From NCBI GenBank assembly GCA_024336345.1, contig JANFOG010000008.1:1240001-1304000 (forward strand): a stretch of 64,000 nt of DNA. Reading direction: 5' to 3'. The position numbers and the translations under genes are program-made. Each line of letters starts with the position of its first letter. Within the stretch, counting starts at the first letter, position 1. Below are positions 1 to 9,040 of the stretch, one piece after another. The DNA is from Mariannaea sp. PMI_226. Taxonomy: Eukaryota > Ascomycota > Sordariomycetes > Hypocreales > Nectriaceae. The notes under the pieces are model-generated. The model ran no database searches. It saw only the letters and a list, made by a program, of their open reading frames with translations, and was not told the origin of the DNA.

Positions 1-378
1 TTGGTTCAGCTTCACGGGGAGGAGCCCATCGAATGGGCCAATCTGATCCCAGTGCCTGTAATTCGAGCATTCAAGCCTACCAATGTCGGCATTGGCCGTC
101 GCGGCTACCACACCATTCCACTCCTCGATTCCGGTGCCGGGTCAGGCAAGCTACTGGATGTTTCCAGCGTCAAAAAGGCTCTGGAAGAAGACCCTGAACT
201 TCGAGTGTTCCTCGCTGGTGGCCTGAACCCAGACAACGTGACTGAGGCTGTCAAGGCCCTTGGTCCCTTGAGCGAACGTGTTATTGGCGTTGATGTGAGC
301 AGCGGTGTTGAAGAGGATGGAAAGCAGAGTCTTTCCAAGATTGAAGCATTCGTGAGGGCAGCAAAAGCAATTCGATAG
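1..378 (+). CDS. trpC: Tryptophan biosynthesis trifunctional protein, C-terminal PRAI domain (partial)
   Basis: This is the last 125 codons of a gene whose 5' part lies outside the window. Frame 1 is open from the first base and ends with TAG at 376-378. The residues match the C-terminal half of phosphoribosylanthranilate isomerase (TrpF-type TIM barrel). A QLHGEE strand comes near the start, then [18 protein letters not shown] and [10 protein letters not shown]; the last two are the phosphate-binding strands that end this barrel. In filamentous fungi this domain is the C-terminal part of a fusion with glutamine amidotransferase and indole-glycerol-phosphate synthase, and it isomerises phosphoribosylanthranilate in the cytosolic tryptophan pathway. 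The fusion is inferred from fungal knowledge because only the PRAI part is visible. The first codon here is TTG inside the gene, not a start. Confidence 0.93.
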   Translation: MVQLHGEEPIEWANLIPVPVIRAFKPTNVGIGRRGYHTIPLLDSGAGSGKLLDVSSVKKALEEDPELRVFLAGGLNPDNVTEAVKALGPLSERVIGVDVSSGVEEDGKQSLSKIEAFVRAAKAIR

Positions 379-906
379 AATAACCCTGGTTAGGGTAATG
401 ATAAAATAAATAGATGGCAACATTTTAGAAGCATGCAAAGTTCCCTATGTGACCAGAGTATCCCCATAACGTCTCTCAGAGGCCATCTGAATTCCTTAAT
501 TACGACGGAAGCGTAGCTCCTCTAGTATATTCTAACGGCTTTTTCGTCTCCCGTGAATCTTCAAGTTTCTCGTTATCAGGCACGACAACCTATACGAGAT
601 CTCATACTCGTCTCATCAACCCGGTGTTCCCTTTCAATTTCGCACTTGCTCCGCGACATGGGATTATTCTTGTCTTATTCTCGTTGTCTTCTATAAGACT
701 CCTCTTCGTTCACGACAGCCTAAGTCCGACCTCCTCCCCTAAGATTTGCCTTCCGTCTCCCTCCTTTTTAGGTTGCATGCTATTTTATCACATTTATTCT
801 CCTCTCGCTCTCAGTATGCAATGCCTTCAATAATCGTGTTGTTAGTCCATGTCTTGTTCTTTATTAGCAAGCCGACAAGCCTTGCAGGCGCTGAAGGACC
901 GTCTCA
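379..906. other. Intergenic: trpC 3' region and promoter of the BRCT gene
   Basis: About 530 bases lie between two genes on the same strand. The first part is AT-rich, as expected for a 3' untranslated region. From about 600 to 900 the plus strand is rich in C and T (TTCT and CCTCC runs), which resembles a fungal promoter or leader for the gene starting at 907. No protein-coding signal or RNA gene was recognised. Confidence 0.6.
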
Positions 907-2336
907 ATGCCTCGCCAAATCTTCAAGAATAAATCCATCGCCATAGCCGGTCCTCTTCCAGGTCAACTGACTACTGAAAATCTCGAACGATGGACAACTA
1001 TTCGCAAGGGAAACTTTTCAAATGACTTCGATGAGGATGTCACCCATCTTCTCTGCACAAGGGAGCAATTCAATAAGAGAGTCCCACGGGGTACAGCCAT
1101 CTCCCTTACTTCTATAACCTATCTAATGGAACCTTGGAACTAAGAATTCAGCAGTCAAAGATGCGCTGAAGCGAGGAAAAAGACTTCACATCCTTCACTA
1201 TGACTGGTTCGAGTTCTCAATCTTCCAAGAGAAGAGCCAGCCCGAAAGAGAATACTCCATGAGAAATCTCCTTGCCAAACATAACGCAGCCAAGCGAGAA
1301 GAGGCGAGAATAGAAAAGGGGAAGAGGGATGGCGAGAAGTTTGTCAATACGAGTAAGTTCATTCCCCATCACACGTGCTCTTTTCCAGCTCTATCGAAAT
1401 CTGGAAATGCAGTGCTTACTAGAAATGACAGACCTCTTCCATATCTACACCGACCGTGAATTCTTTCAGTACCAAATCGAGTTGAATCGCGATGATCCAG
1501 AGTCAGGGGAATTAGGACAGAAGTATACTCTATGCGTAAGTAGAAATACTTTTCTCTTTAGACATGGTCCCTCCTTTCACCCTTCCACTCATCTCCTCTC
1601 TCTCTCTCTCTCGCTTTCTAACAGGCAGGACGCAGCTTTGGGAGTCTGATGCAAAACCTCACCTATACTGGTTCACAGCCAAGTTTCTCAGAAGAAAAGG
1701 GAACAGCCAACCCAGCTACCACCGAGTCAGTCCACACTCAGGGAAGTGGCGCGTTGAGATGAATTATTTTATGGAATTCTTCCGGATCAAGACGGGGATC
1801 GAGTGGGAGGATCGAGTGACCAAGATGAGCACGATGCCCAGCTCTTATTTCCAGTACGCTCCTCCTGTAAGTTATTCTACGTCTTGGCGATGCTAAAACT
1901 GGATAAATTGCTGATGTGCTGTGGATAGATAGGGGGCAAGCCGGTTGGCCGTCGTCTCCGTTTCGATTATGACTATTGCCGTCAAGTTAACGCAGAGATG
2001 CGAGGACTCCCGTGGCCTCCAGTTAGAGAAGCTTCGCCAGCTGAAGGTGGAGTTACCAGAAATTTTCCTATTGCCTCTAAGGAGAGGATTGAGGTAGCAA
2101 TTACGGAAACAATGAATGATTCGACAGGCAGTGGCAATCATCTCCTCGGGGAGACTCACTCAATCTCGCAAGACATTTCTGATGCTTCCGCTACCATGTC
2201 ACCACCCACATTGAGGGGACAAAATAGTTCACCAGGTCAGTCTAGCTGCACATCGTTTGAAGGTTCTCAACCTGAAACGGACTTGCAACTGTCCTCTCCG
2301 AACAGTATCTCCGACGTGAAGCACGTGGAGGAGTAA
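907..2336 (+). CDS. BRCT domain protein with WGR-like domain, 375 aa
   Basis: The model has five exons: 907-1090, 1152-1352, 1432-1535, 1636-1866 and 1929-2336. All introns are GT-AG, the phases agree, and it gives 375 residues ending in TAA. Residues 5-90 look like a BRCT phosphopeptide-binding domain: IAIAGPLPG, then DVTHLLCT, then a KRGKRLHILHYDWFEFS end with the typical tryptophan. Residues about 125-225 resemble a diverged WGR domain (FHIYTDREFFQYQIEL, LYWFTAKF, FFRIKTGIEWEDR, GGKPVGR). WGR domains are known from PARPs, where they contact DNA and relay activation. No PARP catalytic domain follows; the last 100 residues are low-complexity and Ser-rich. A nuclear DNA-repair or PARP-accessory role is an inference. 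The acceptor choices for exons 3 and 5 are the least certain parts. It converges on USE1 285 bases downstream. Confidence 0.82.
1596..1612. repeat. CT dinucleotide repeat in an intron
   Basis: A run of CT repeats lies within the third intron (1536-1635) of the BRCT/WGR gene, upstream of the acceptor at 1634-1635. It probably extends the polypyrimidine tract and is a likely site of length variation. Confidence 0.85.
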
Positions 2337-2620
2337 GATGGATCTTTACACACCCGAGGGACCTTGATTCGAACTGGAAAACCTGAGACAGCCAATTTAT
2401 ATCGCAGCTATAGCATGGAATTTCAGGTTGGAGAGAACAAATATAGGTTTCGTCGCGGCTTTGTATGGGCTGAGTGTGGAACGCAGAGTCTCTTTCATTA
2501 TACACTTTTCCTAACCCTACATATTCCGTGCGATCAATCGTACTGTCATCCCATATATCCCACATTCGTGTCGTATCATTACAGCCATCCAAGGATATGT
2601 TTCATCCTTCTCATGTCATT

Positions 2621-3822
2621 TCAGAACCTCAGCTTAGGAAACACGAACACTAACAACACCAGAGCGACCATGAGTCCATACACCCAGGCATAGAGTATCA
2701 TCCTTCCCCACCACCCTTTTCCTTCTGTCATCTTTCTCAGCATACCCATGCGTCCCTGAGTGGCCTGCATTCCCTGCCCAGTCTTTTCAATGCCCTCGCC
2801 GGCACGACTCAGCAACTCCTTATCAGCGTCAAGCGTCGAGGAGAAACGTTGTGAGCTTGTCTTGAGTGCGCCTGCCATCTTGAGGATCGAATTGGATAGC
2901 GCATCCTGTTCTGCCCGTTGACGCTCAATGATGGCTTCTGCTGTTGCCGATGAGGTTTGTGGCGTAGAAGGTTTCGAACGGTTCGCAAAGAGGGCGGCGC
3001 GAGCGGTAGAGTGACTGGAAGGGTCAGATGATGATTGGTTTCCGCCACGAGAGCGGATAGTCTGAGTCGTCTGCGTTGGTTCAGGCTGAGACGTAGATTC
3101 GGGAGTCGTTTCAGTAGAGGGTGTTGGTTTAGGGGGTAGAGGTGCTACGGCTGGTATGGGTGAAGGCGGTGATGCAAGTGATTCGGGCATGGTCTGTGGA
3201 TGCAGGTTTGGAGATTCTGGTTCCGGCTCTATCGCATCGCCTGCACTTGAGCTCTCGGTTGGAATATCTGTAGATGCCGAGTCGGCCAAACTATCGCTCG
3301 GGGTAGGTATGATCTCTGAAAGAAGGTCTTCTCCGTCGGAGCTTGCATCGTCATCGTCATCGTGTAGTGCAAGCTAAAAAAGTGTTAGCAGGTCCATTTC
3401 CATCTCAATAATCAAGTACAGACACACCTCTCGAAAGTCGTCTAGCCGATCCAGCAGCATTTCAAGAAGCTCCCTCTTCTGATTCAAGTCCCCTTGGACC
3501 TCTGCCCTCCTGCCCGGGGCTTTGATGCCCAGCGCATCTTGTTCCAACTTTGTGAGTGACGTTCTAGCATAGTTGAGGTTCTAGCCATTGAGAAGTCAAT
3601 ACGCTTGATTCCTTGGTTTGATGCTGCGCTGGCCTGCTTGCAACTCACCCCTGCTACTCTCGCCCGCTCGAACTCGCTTGTCCGTAGCCTTCGTTCACGT
3701 TCTGGATCTGCATGGAGGATAGTGTGCTGCAATCGCGAGAGTATGTGTCCCAGTTCAGCCGAGGCGATATCTATGCCACTTCTATTAAGGTATGCGCCCG
3801 GCGCCGGCGATAATCGAGCCAT
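2621..3822 (-). CDS. use1: ER Q-SNARE Use1-like protein, 359 aa
   Basis: The model has three exons on the minus strand: 3822-3649, 3580-3428 and 3373-2621, all phase 0 with GT-AG introns. The N-terminal 110 residues form a helical region (ELGHILSRLQHTI, then NLNYARTSLTKLEQDALG and QKRELLEMLLDRLDDF), the conserved fungal Use1 head. A Pro/Ser/Thr-rich linker of about 120 residues follows. Next comes a SNARE-like helix around residues 275-320 (ERQRAEQDALSNSILKMAGA onward). The protein ends with a single transmembrane anchor of about 23 residues and a short PKLRF tail. Use1 forms the ER-resident SNARE complex with Ufe1, Sec20 and Sec22 for Golgi-to-ER retrograde fusion. The start ATG at 3822 is supported by the conserved N-terminus; an in-frame upstream extension to 3945 looks non-coding. 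Confidence 0.85.
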
Positions 3823-4941
3823 GGTTGTGTTGGTAGACGATTCGTTGCGAATGTCGTACCCTGGTCGTGGACGCTTCTGTGACGTGTGCGCTTTCAAGTG
3901 AAGAAGCTCGGAGCGGGTCAAGTGTGGCTGAAGCTGGCGCCACATTATAGACTACATCGGTACTTGATACTTGACGCGATGCTGAAAAATGGTTTTTTAC
4001 CACCACGCGACTCAGCGATTGATAAATGCATGGCTTTTACGGTATTTAATATTCTCTTGGTTGACTAAACTTCGGTCTATCTGATTATCCTAATATCAAC
4101 ACTAGCTCCGGTATCTAGCCTGAGGGGACGTGGCTGACCACAAACGTGCAGTGATGATTTGTTAACCAGCATTATTTTCTATAATAAGAGTCAACTCACA
4201 TATCTAAATCTGGTGCACCGGAACAGGCGAAACCTAGAGAAAGCGAGAAAGACCAGAGATATAAACAATTAGCCACCAGAATCATACAATACAGACCAAT
4301 CTGCAATAGCCAATTGCCCACCTGGCATTGCGCTGCACAATGATGCTGATCCTACCCTGTAGTGCAAGGATGAGGAAAGGGGCAAATCTGTATATGAAGA
4401 TGCACTGACACGTCGAAAGACTAATAGCAGGACATGTATTTGCATCGGAAAATCACAATAAAAGACACCAGCTTCAATCTAAATAGCAAACGACGCGTAA
4501 AACCTATTCTTGCGCTAGTCCATGTAAACTGATTCATCATGGGCTGGAAGATGACATTAAAACTCTGGTAGCTAAACAGCTCTGTCCAGGGGTGGAGAAA
4601 ACTAGAAACAACCCCAGCCAGTAATTCATATAACCTAAACTCCTTTACTCCAGAAAGTTCTAGTGGTGGACCAAAGTGAGCGTCCAGAACGGGAACCAGC
4701 AAAGGGTCTCCTTCAGGGATACCGTACTTTGCTTCGAGATAGCACTTGAGCACCAAGGTATGCTGTTGGCCCCCAGCTACCAGATCTGCCTGATCATAGG
4801 TAGAAGTACGCACAGTTGACGTGTTTGGTAAGACGCGTTGGACGTCCAGTCTGGGACCTCTGTCCGGTGCACCTAAACAGTCGAAAGACAGTCCAAAAGC
4901 TGCCCACTTGGTCGGTAGTTTGACCCTGCACATAGCACAGG
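3823..4941. other. Intergenic region between use1 and cwc21
   Basis: This 1.1-kb stretch lies between two minus-strand genes and must hold the use1 promoter (near 3823-4100) and the cwc21 3' untranslated region (near 4941). It includes one unexpectedly long minus-strand open frame, listed separately at 4421-4933. Nothing else was recognised. Confidence 0.6.
4421..4933 (-). CDS. Doubtful 170-codon open frame just downstream of cwc21
   Basis: An ATG-initiated frame begins 8 bases after the cwc21 stop codon and runs 170 codons on the same strand. The first 115 residues have a protein-like composition (GGQQHTLVLKCYLEAKYG, EGDPLLVPVLDAHFGPPLEL, EFRLYELLAG). The end (RRLLFRLKLVSFIVIFRC) looks like random low-complexity translation. 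I recognise no family. It may be a chance frame in the 3' untranslated region, the remains of an old gene, or a second cistron. It is recorded because a frame this long is unusual between genes here. Confidence 0.15.
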   Translation of the reverse strand: MCRVKLPTKWAAFGLSFDCLGAPDRGPRLDVQRVLPNTSTVRTSTYDQADLVAGGQQHTLVLKCYLEAKYGIPEGDPLLVPVLDAHFGPPLELSGVKEFRLYELLAGVVSSFLHPWTELFSYQSFNVIFQPMMNQFTWTSARIGFTRRLLFRLKLVSFIVIFRCKYMSCY

Positions 4942-5510
4942 TTATTCTCCCTTCTTGGCCTCAGCATCGTCTGCTGCGCCCTCCAAAGCAGTACGCATCC
5001 TCTCTTCCTGCCGCTTCCAATGACCGCCCTCCTCGTAGTCGGCGCTAATTTTCAATGCTCTTCTTAGTCGTTCGCTCTCCTTGATCTTGGCATCCGCCAT
5101 CTCGTGGACTTGGTGCTCTTTGAAATTCTTCCTGGCGCCGGGGCCTCTTCTGCCAGAGTTCATCTCAGCAAGGAGTTTCTTTCGGAGTTCGTCGCAGCGC
5201 TGCTCAATCTCATCTTCATCCACTCTGTACTATTAGTTAGCGTAAACTGGCGCCAGCTACAATGAACGTGCCACGCGTACTCTTCTTCTTCAAGCTTGTC
5301 TCTTAGGTCAAAGACTTTGACCTCGACCTCTCGCTTGCGGTCATGTTCCAAAATGCCCTTGTCCGGTTGTCGTTGCCTGTGGCGCAGGCTATCGGTGTCC
5401 TTGGGGTATGGCGCGCCGTGGTCACGGGGCTTGATATGGGCGAGGTTTCGCTGCACATAGCCTGAAGTTCCACTGCCTCGAGGGGTGGAAAGGCCGACGT
5501 TGTCTGACAT
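4942..5510 (-). CDS. cwc21: Pre-mRNA splicing factor Cwc21, 170 aa
   Basis: The gene has two exons on the minus strand, 5510-5281 and 5224-4942, joined within a Glu codon (intron GT-AG, 56 nt). The N-terminus [20 protein letters not shown] is diagnostic of Cwc21/SRRM2 proteins; this conserved start is known to contact the spliceosome core near Prp8 and Snu114. Residues about 60-108 form the cwf21 helical domain ([20 protein letters not shown], then [17 protein letters not shown]). A charged coiled-coil-like tail follows and ends in AEAKKGE. Cwc21 binds the catalytic spliceosome around the first step. It is divergent from CDC123 with 351 bases between the starts. The length is normal for fungi; there is no SR-rich tail of the metazoan SRm300 type. 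Confidence 0.92.
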
Positions 5511-5861
5511 GGCGGGGAAGGGTTTAAATTGTATCGTCGGCCCCTTGAGATTGATCTGTCAAGACCTAGATTTTTGGAGTCAAGGTTGTTTCAATGAACT
5601 GAGGCTTGGGTCCCTAAGTTTCTAAGGACAGTGGAGCCGGTGACGCAGGACCCTTCGTGGGCGGTGAGCCACCGATAAGGAGATAAGGACGGCAGAATTT
5701 AATGGATGGTGGGGTAATAATTTATTCGCCTCTGGAAATGGAATAATTATTTCACAAGGCCTGGATGAATAAGTGTGACTCAGGTTTTGACAATCATCCT
5801 ATCTAAATATTTCTCTCTTCATTCACTTTGGGAACCTGGACTTGGCCTATATTAACCTGCA
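5511..5861. promoter_or_regulatory. Divergent promoter region cwc21 / cdc123
   Basis: Only 351 bases separate the two start codons, so both genes must be driven from here. The half near cdc123 holds an AT-rich block (TAATAATTTATT and AATAATTATTT, about 5713-5755). The rest is mixed sequence without a clear TATA box. Shared regulation is an inference from the spacing. Confidence 0.6.
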
Positions 5862-7088
5862 ATGCCTCAACTACCGGAAGCCGTGGAAGGCAAGGAAGGC
5901 GAAATCGTTTTCCCTCCCGTTAGCAAGGATCATATTCAGAACTGCTCCTACGATTCATGGTTCCCCAAATATAGAAGCTCATGTCTCAAGTCACGAATTA
6001 TCCCATTGCCCCAAGAATTTGTCGACTACCTGCATGAAGATGGGATTGTACTGGCCGATGAGGACGAGACGGCAGACGAGGGAGACGAAGAGTGGCATTC
6101 AGCTGGAGCCAGCGCCAGCAGGCCGCCCGCAAGGGATGTGGACTCCTCGGACGATGAAGATGATGAACCTGAAAGGCTTCCACCAAACCAGAGATTCCCA
6201 GAGACCCATCAGTTGATCAAGGACACAATTTCCAAACTTGGAGGTGCTGTTGCGCCTAAGTTGAACTGGTCATCGCCGAAAGATGCCCAGTGGATCTCAC
6301 CTCACCAGAATACCCTCAAGTGTACCACTCCAAACGACATCTATCTTCTTCTGAAGTCGTCATCATTTGTATCTCACGACCTCGACCATGCATTCGATGA
6401 CTGCAGCCCAGCCCCACCTTCAAGGCCGTTCGCCCCCATACTTGTTCTCCGACCATTCTTCATTCCACACCCTGCACTGGAGTTCCGCTGCTTCGTCAAG
6501 CATCGTGCGCTCATTGGAATCTCACAGCGCGATCTCAACCACTACGCATTTCTGGAAGGAATCCGACCCCAACTGTGGAGGAAGATTAAGACGTTCTTCC
6601 GAGAGAAGCTTAGGCTCACATTCCCAGATGCAAGCTTTGTCTTCGACGTCTACATCCCCGAGAACTCTTTCGAGAAGGATGGCCTAGGCAGAGTGAGACT
6701 GATCGACATCAACCCGTGGGCGCCTCGTACAGATAGCTTATTGTTTGCTTGGCAAGAGCTTTTGGAGAAGGAGGTGCCCAAGCCGCTGTACGGCTCCATC
6801 AACCAGGAAGCAAGAGAAGCGATTGCTGGAGACGAGACGGTGACTGAGGGAGAGGACGAGGATGAGGCGGAATATCTACCTGAAGAAGGACCCGAATTCC
6901 GAATCATCGAGAAAGATGACCCCGCAGCCTACAACTTCAGCAGTCCAATGTATTCTGCACACAAGTTGCCTAAAGAGGTTGTGGATGCCAGTATGGCTGG
7001 GAACGGAGGGCTAAGAGAATTTGCCATGCAATGGAAGGAGATCACCGAGGGTAGAGGAGACGGAATTTGGGAACATACAACGAGGTAA
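5862..7088 (+). CDS. cdc123: Cell division cycle protein 123 (eIF2 assembly factor), 408 aa
   Basis: A single uninterrupted exon runs from ATG 5862 to TAA. The protein is a full-length D123/Cdc123 homolog. The N-terminus (CSYDSWFPKYRSSCLKSRII) is the conserved opening, followed by an acidic insert at residues 65-105. The ATP-grasp core includes APKLNWSSPKDAQWI (about 131-145), ILVLRPFFIPHPALEFRCFV (about 193-212) and VFDVYIP (260-266). IDINPWAPRTDSLLF (281-295) carries the Asp and Asn expected to bind Mg-ATP. Cdc123 binds the C-terminus of eIF2-gamma and helps assemble the eIF2 heterotrimer in the cytosol, so it controls translation initiation and cell-cycle entry. A second acidic stretch lies near residues 325-345. 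Confidence 0.95.
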   Translation: MPQLPEAVEGKEGEIVFPPVSKDHIQNCSYDSWFPKYRSSCLKSRIIPLPQEFVDYLHEDGIVLADEDETADEGDEEWHSAGASASRPPARDVDSSDDEDDEPERLPPNQRFPETHQLIKDTISKLGGAVAPKLNWSSPKDAQWISPHQNTLKCTTPNDIYLLLKSSSFVSHDLDHAFDDCSPAPPSRPFAPILVLRPFFIPHPALEFRCFVKHRALIGISQRDLNHYAFLEGIRPQLWRKIKTFFREKLRLTFPDASFVFDVYIPENSFEKDGLGRVRLIDINPWAPRTDSLLFAWQELLEKEVPKPLYGSINQEAREAIAGDETVTEGEDEDEAEYLPEEGPEFRIIEKDDPAAYNFSSPMYSAHKLPKEVVDASMAGNGGLREFAMQWKEITEGRGDGIWEHTTR

Positions 7089-7772
7089 ACTAGGATTATA
7101 TATACAAAAAGATCAAATAAAAGAATAAAGCAAAAAGGACATTCAGAATGAACTACTACCACTGCGTCCTGCACATGAGCCAAGGTTGAAAAAAAAAACA
7201 TCAGCGGTCGAAGACGGAAACACCTTACACCACTCGAGAGGCTTCACACTGCACACAACACAAACAAACGAAAGCCCATCCTTTCGATTTCGCTCCAATG
7301 AGAAAAGCAAAAAACCCTTCCATAACTGGCAGAAACATTAGGCCTTATTGGATAAAAAGCCAGCCACAGTGCCGAGTACCGTATCGAAAAACACGAGGAG
7401 CTTGACTCGCACTGTTGCAACACCCCTCGAACTCCAAGGCCTAAGGCGTTTCCCTACACCACCTCCTACTTGAATATAAACACGAGTGCTCGCGCGTGTA
7501 TATTTCCTTCATACACTTGTTCACCAACTGTCGTTTATCTGGTAGCTCCCTCAACCCTCGTTTCGAATAGGATATTTTTATCCTTTCAATCGTTTACCCT
7601 TCACTCACTCGAGTCGTTCATTGGGACCATAAGTTATAAGGTTGTGAGGCCATCATAACCCTAACTTTTTTGTTCGCAGCTGGGAGATACCCCCAGTTCA
7701 CCACCTCATATTTCTCATCCTTCTCTTGCATATCTAAAATACTAGCCAGAATACTCTACACTCATTGGAACC
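7089..7772. other. Intergenic: cdc123 3' region and promoter/leader of the DUF3716 gene
   Basis: The first 150 bases are AT-rich and contain A runs, as expected of a 3' end. From about 7440 the plus strand becomes pyrimidine-rich up to ATG 7773, typical of a fungal leader. Several short upstream ATG frames occur (for example at 7470), and these may be uORFs if the leader is that long. No other feature was seen. Confidence 0.5.
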
Positions 7773-9040
7773 ATGGCTCGAGGTCGCCCCCCAAAAGTAA
7801 CCAAAACCAGCGGTGGCAGCGGCAACTCAACTCGCCATGGTTCTCGTCAACCCCGGCGTATCCCATCCTTCGCAAGTACTGCTCAAGATCAACTTGAACA
7901 GATCGCCCAGCTGTCCACGGTAGTTCAAGACGGCGACGTCGTGATGACCAAGGACGGGGATCGGGGCAACTCTGTTGACAACTCTATTAACACAACTCCT
8001 GCCAGTAGCTTTGATGCACCCACAATCTTCTCCAACGGGGCTTCGTTCAGTTCCACACTTAACGACCCGTTGGATCCAGCCCTGCACTCCAGTTTCAGAC
8101 TGGACGAGATGATGATGCCTGATGGCCGCAATGCCGCTCAGGTTGCCTTGGAGACCTTTGGGGCTGGTATCAAAATCGATAGTGCGCTCTGCAAGAAGCT
8201 GGCGACCGAATTGGCCCTGAGACCCCCAACCCAGCGCCGCACTGAACAAAGACTGAACATAGAACGTCGCAGTAATGTCGAGGCGGTGCTGTGCCACATC
8301 ACTGGCCAAATCTCGCCACGTCAGTGCAAGAACTGCCACAAAGGCCATGGTCCTTGGACTCAGTGCGTTGTCCTAGAGGGACAGATGTGCGGCAGTTGCT
8401 CGAACTGCTGGTTCAACGCCAGCGGAGCTCGTTGCACTTTTCATGGTGAATATATCCAGTACTTTGGTGCCTATGAGAGATTCACTGGGGTTGACTAACC
8501 TCTTTCTCAGAGAATAATAATAATAACAACAACAACATCAACAACAACCTGACAATGTTTGGCCCAGTCCCTTTCGCAACTATTCCCAACCCTCTTTCCA
8601 GTCAGCTGGGTTCTGTGAGCGTCCCGTCTTTGGTCTCTACACCGACCCTCTTCCATTCAAGTGAGACCTCGTCCCAATCTCCCACTGGGATCCCGGGCTC
8701 GAGATCTATGTCGCTGGCTTTTCTCAACAACAATAATACTAATAATAGCAACAACAACAACCTAGACATTGATCCGCAAGCCTTCGCTCTGGTGGCCGAT
8801 GCCATGGCAATTGGCTCTGGCTTGTCTGAAAAACAGAGACACATCACCAGAGTCGAAACCGCAGCCAAGGAGCTCGCGATTCGAATCGCTGATTACCAGG
8901 CGTTTCTCCAAACAACAGAGGGCTCAAATGATGAGCCACAACCCTCCCAGCATCAAATTCTTGAACAAATTCACTCCCAGTCCAGTGACCAGAGTGTTAA
9001 TGGCAAAGCATCACCCGCGCCAAGCGCCCTTCTTGGCTAA
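7773..9040 (+). CDS. DUF3716 cysteine-rich protein with AT-hook-like N-terminus, 400 aa
   Basis: The gene has two exons, 7773-8445 and 8511-9040, with a 65-nt GT-AG intron. The protein opens with ARGRPPK, an AT-hook-like core expected to bind AT-rich minor groove. Residues about 173-224 match the fungal DUF3716 pattern: C174, C185, C188, C198, C206, C209, C212 and C221, with CHITG, GHGPWTQCVV and CxxCxxC spacing. This suggests a small metal-binding module, though the function is unknown. The second exon starts with an Asn-rich run coded by AAT/AAC repeats, has a second Asn run near residue 300, and ends in a helical region (KQRHITRVETAAKELAIRIA) resembling the C-terminal coiled segment of similar fungal proteins. 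If the intron is retained, translation stops after 241 residues. A chromatin or transcription role is an inference. Confidence 0.85.
8513..8549 (+). repeat. AAT/AAC trinucleotide repeat (poly-Asn coding)
   Basis: Trinucleotide AAT and AAC units lie directly after the intron acceptor of the DUF3716 gene and encode a run of asparagines broken by one isoleucine. Length variation between strains is likely. Confidence 0.9.
8725..8762 (+). repeat. Second AAC/AAT trinucleotide repeat (poly-Asn coding)
   Basis: This is a second coding Asn-rich repeat in the DUF3716 gene, interrupted by Thr and Ser codons. It stays in the same reading frame as the first, so both tracts are tolerated in the protein. 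Confidence 0.9.
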
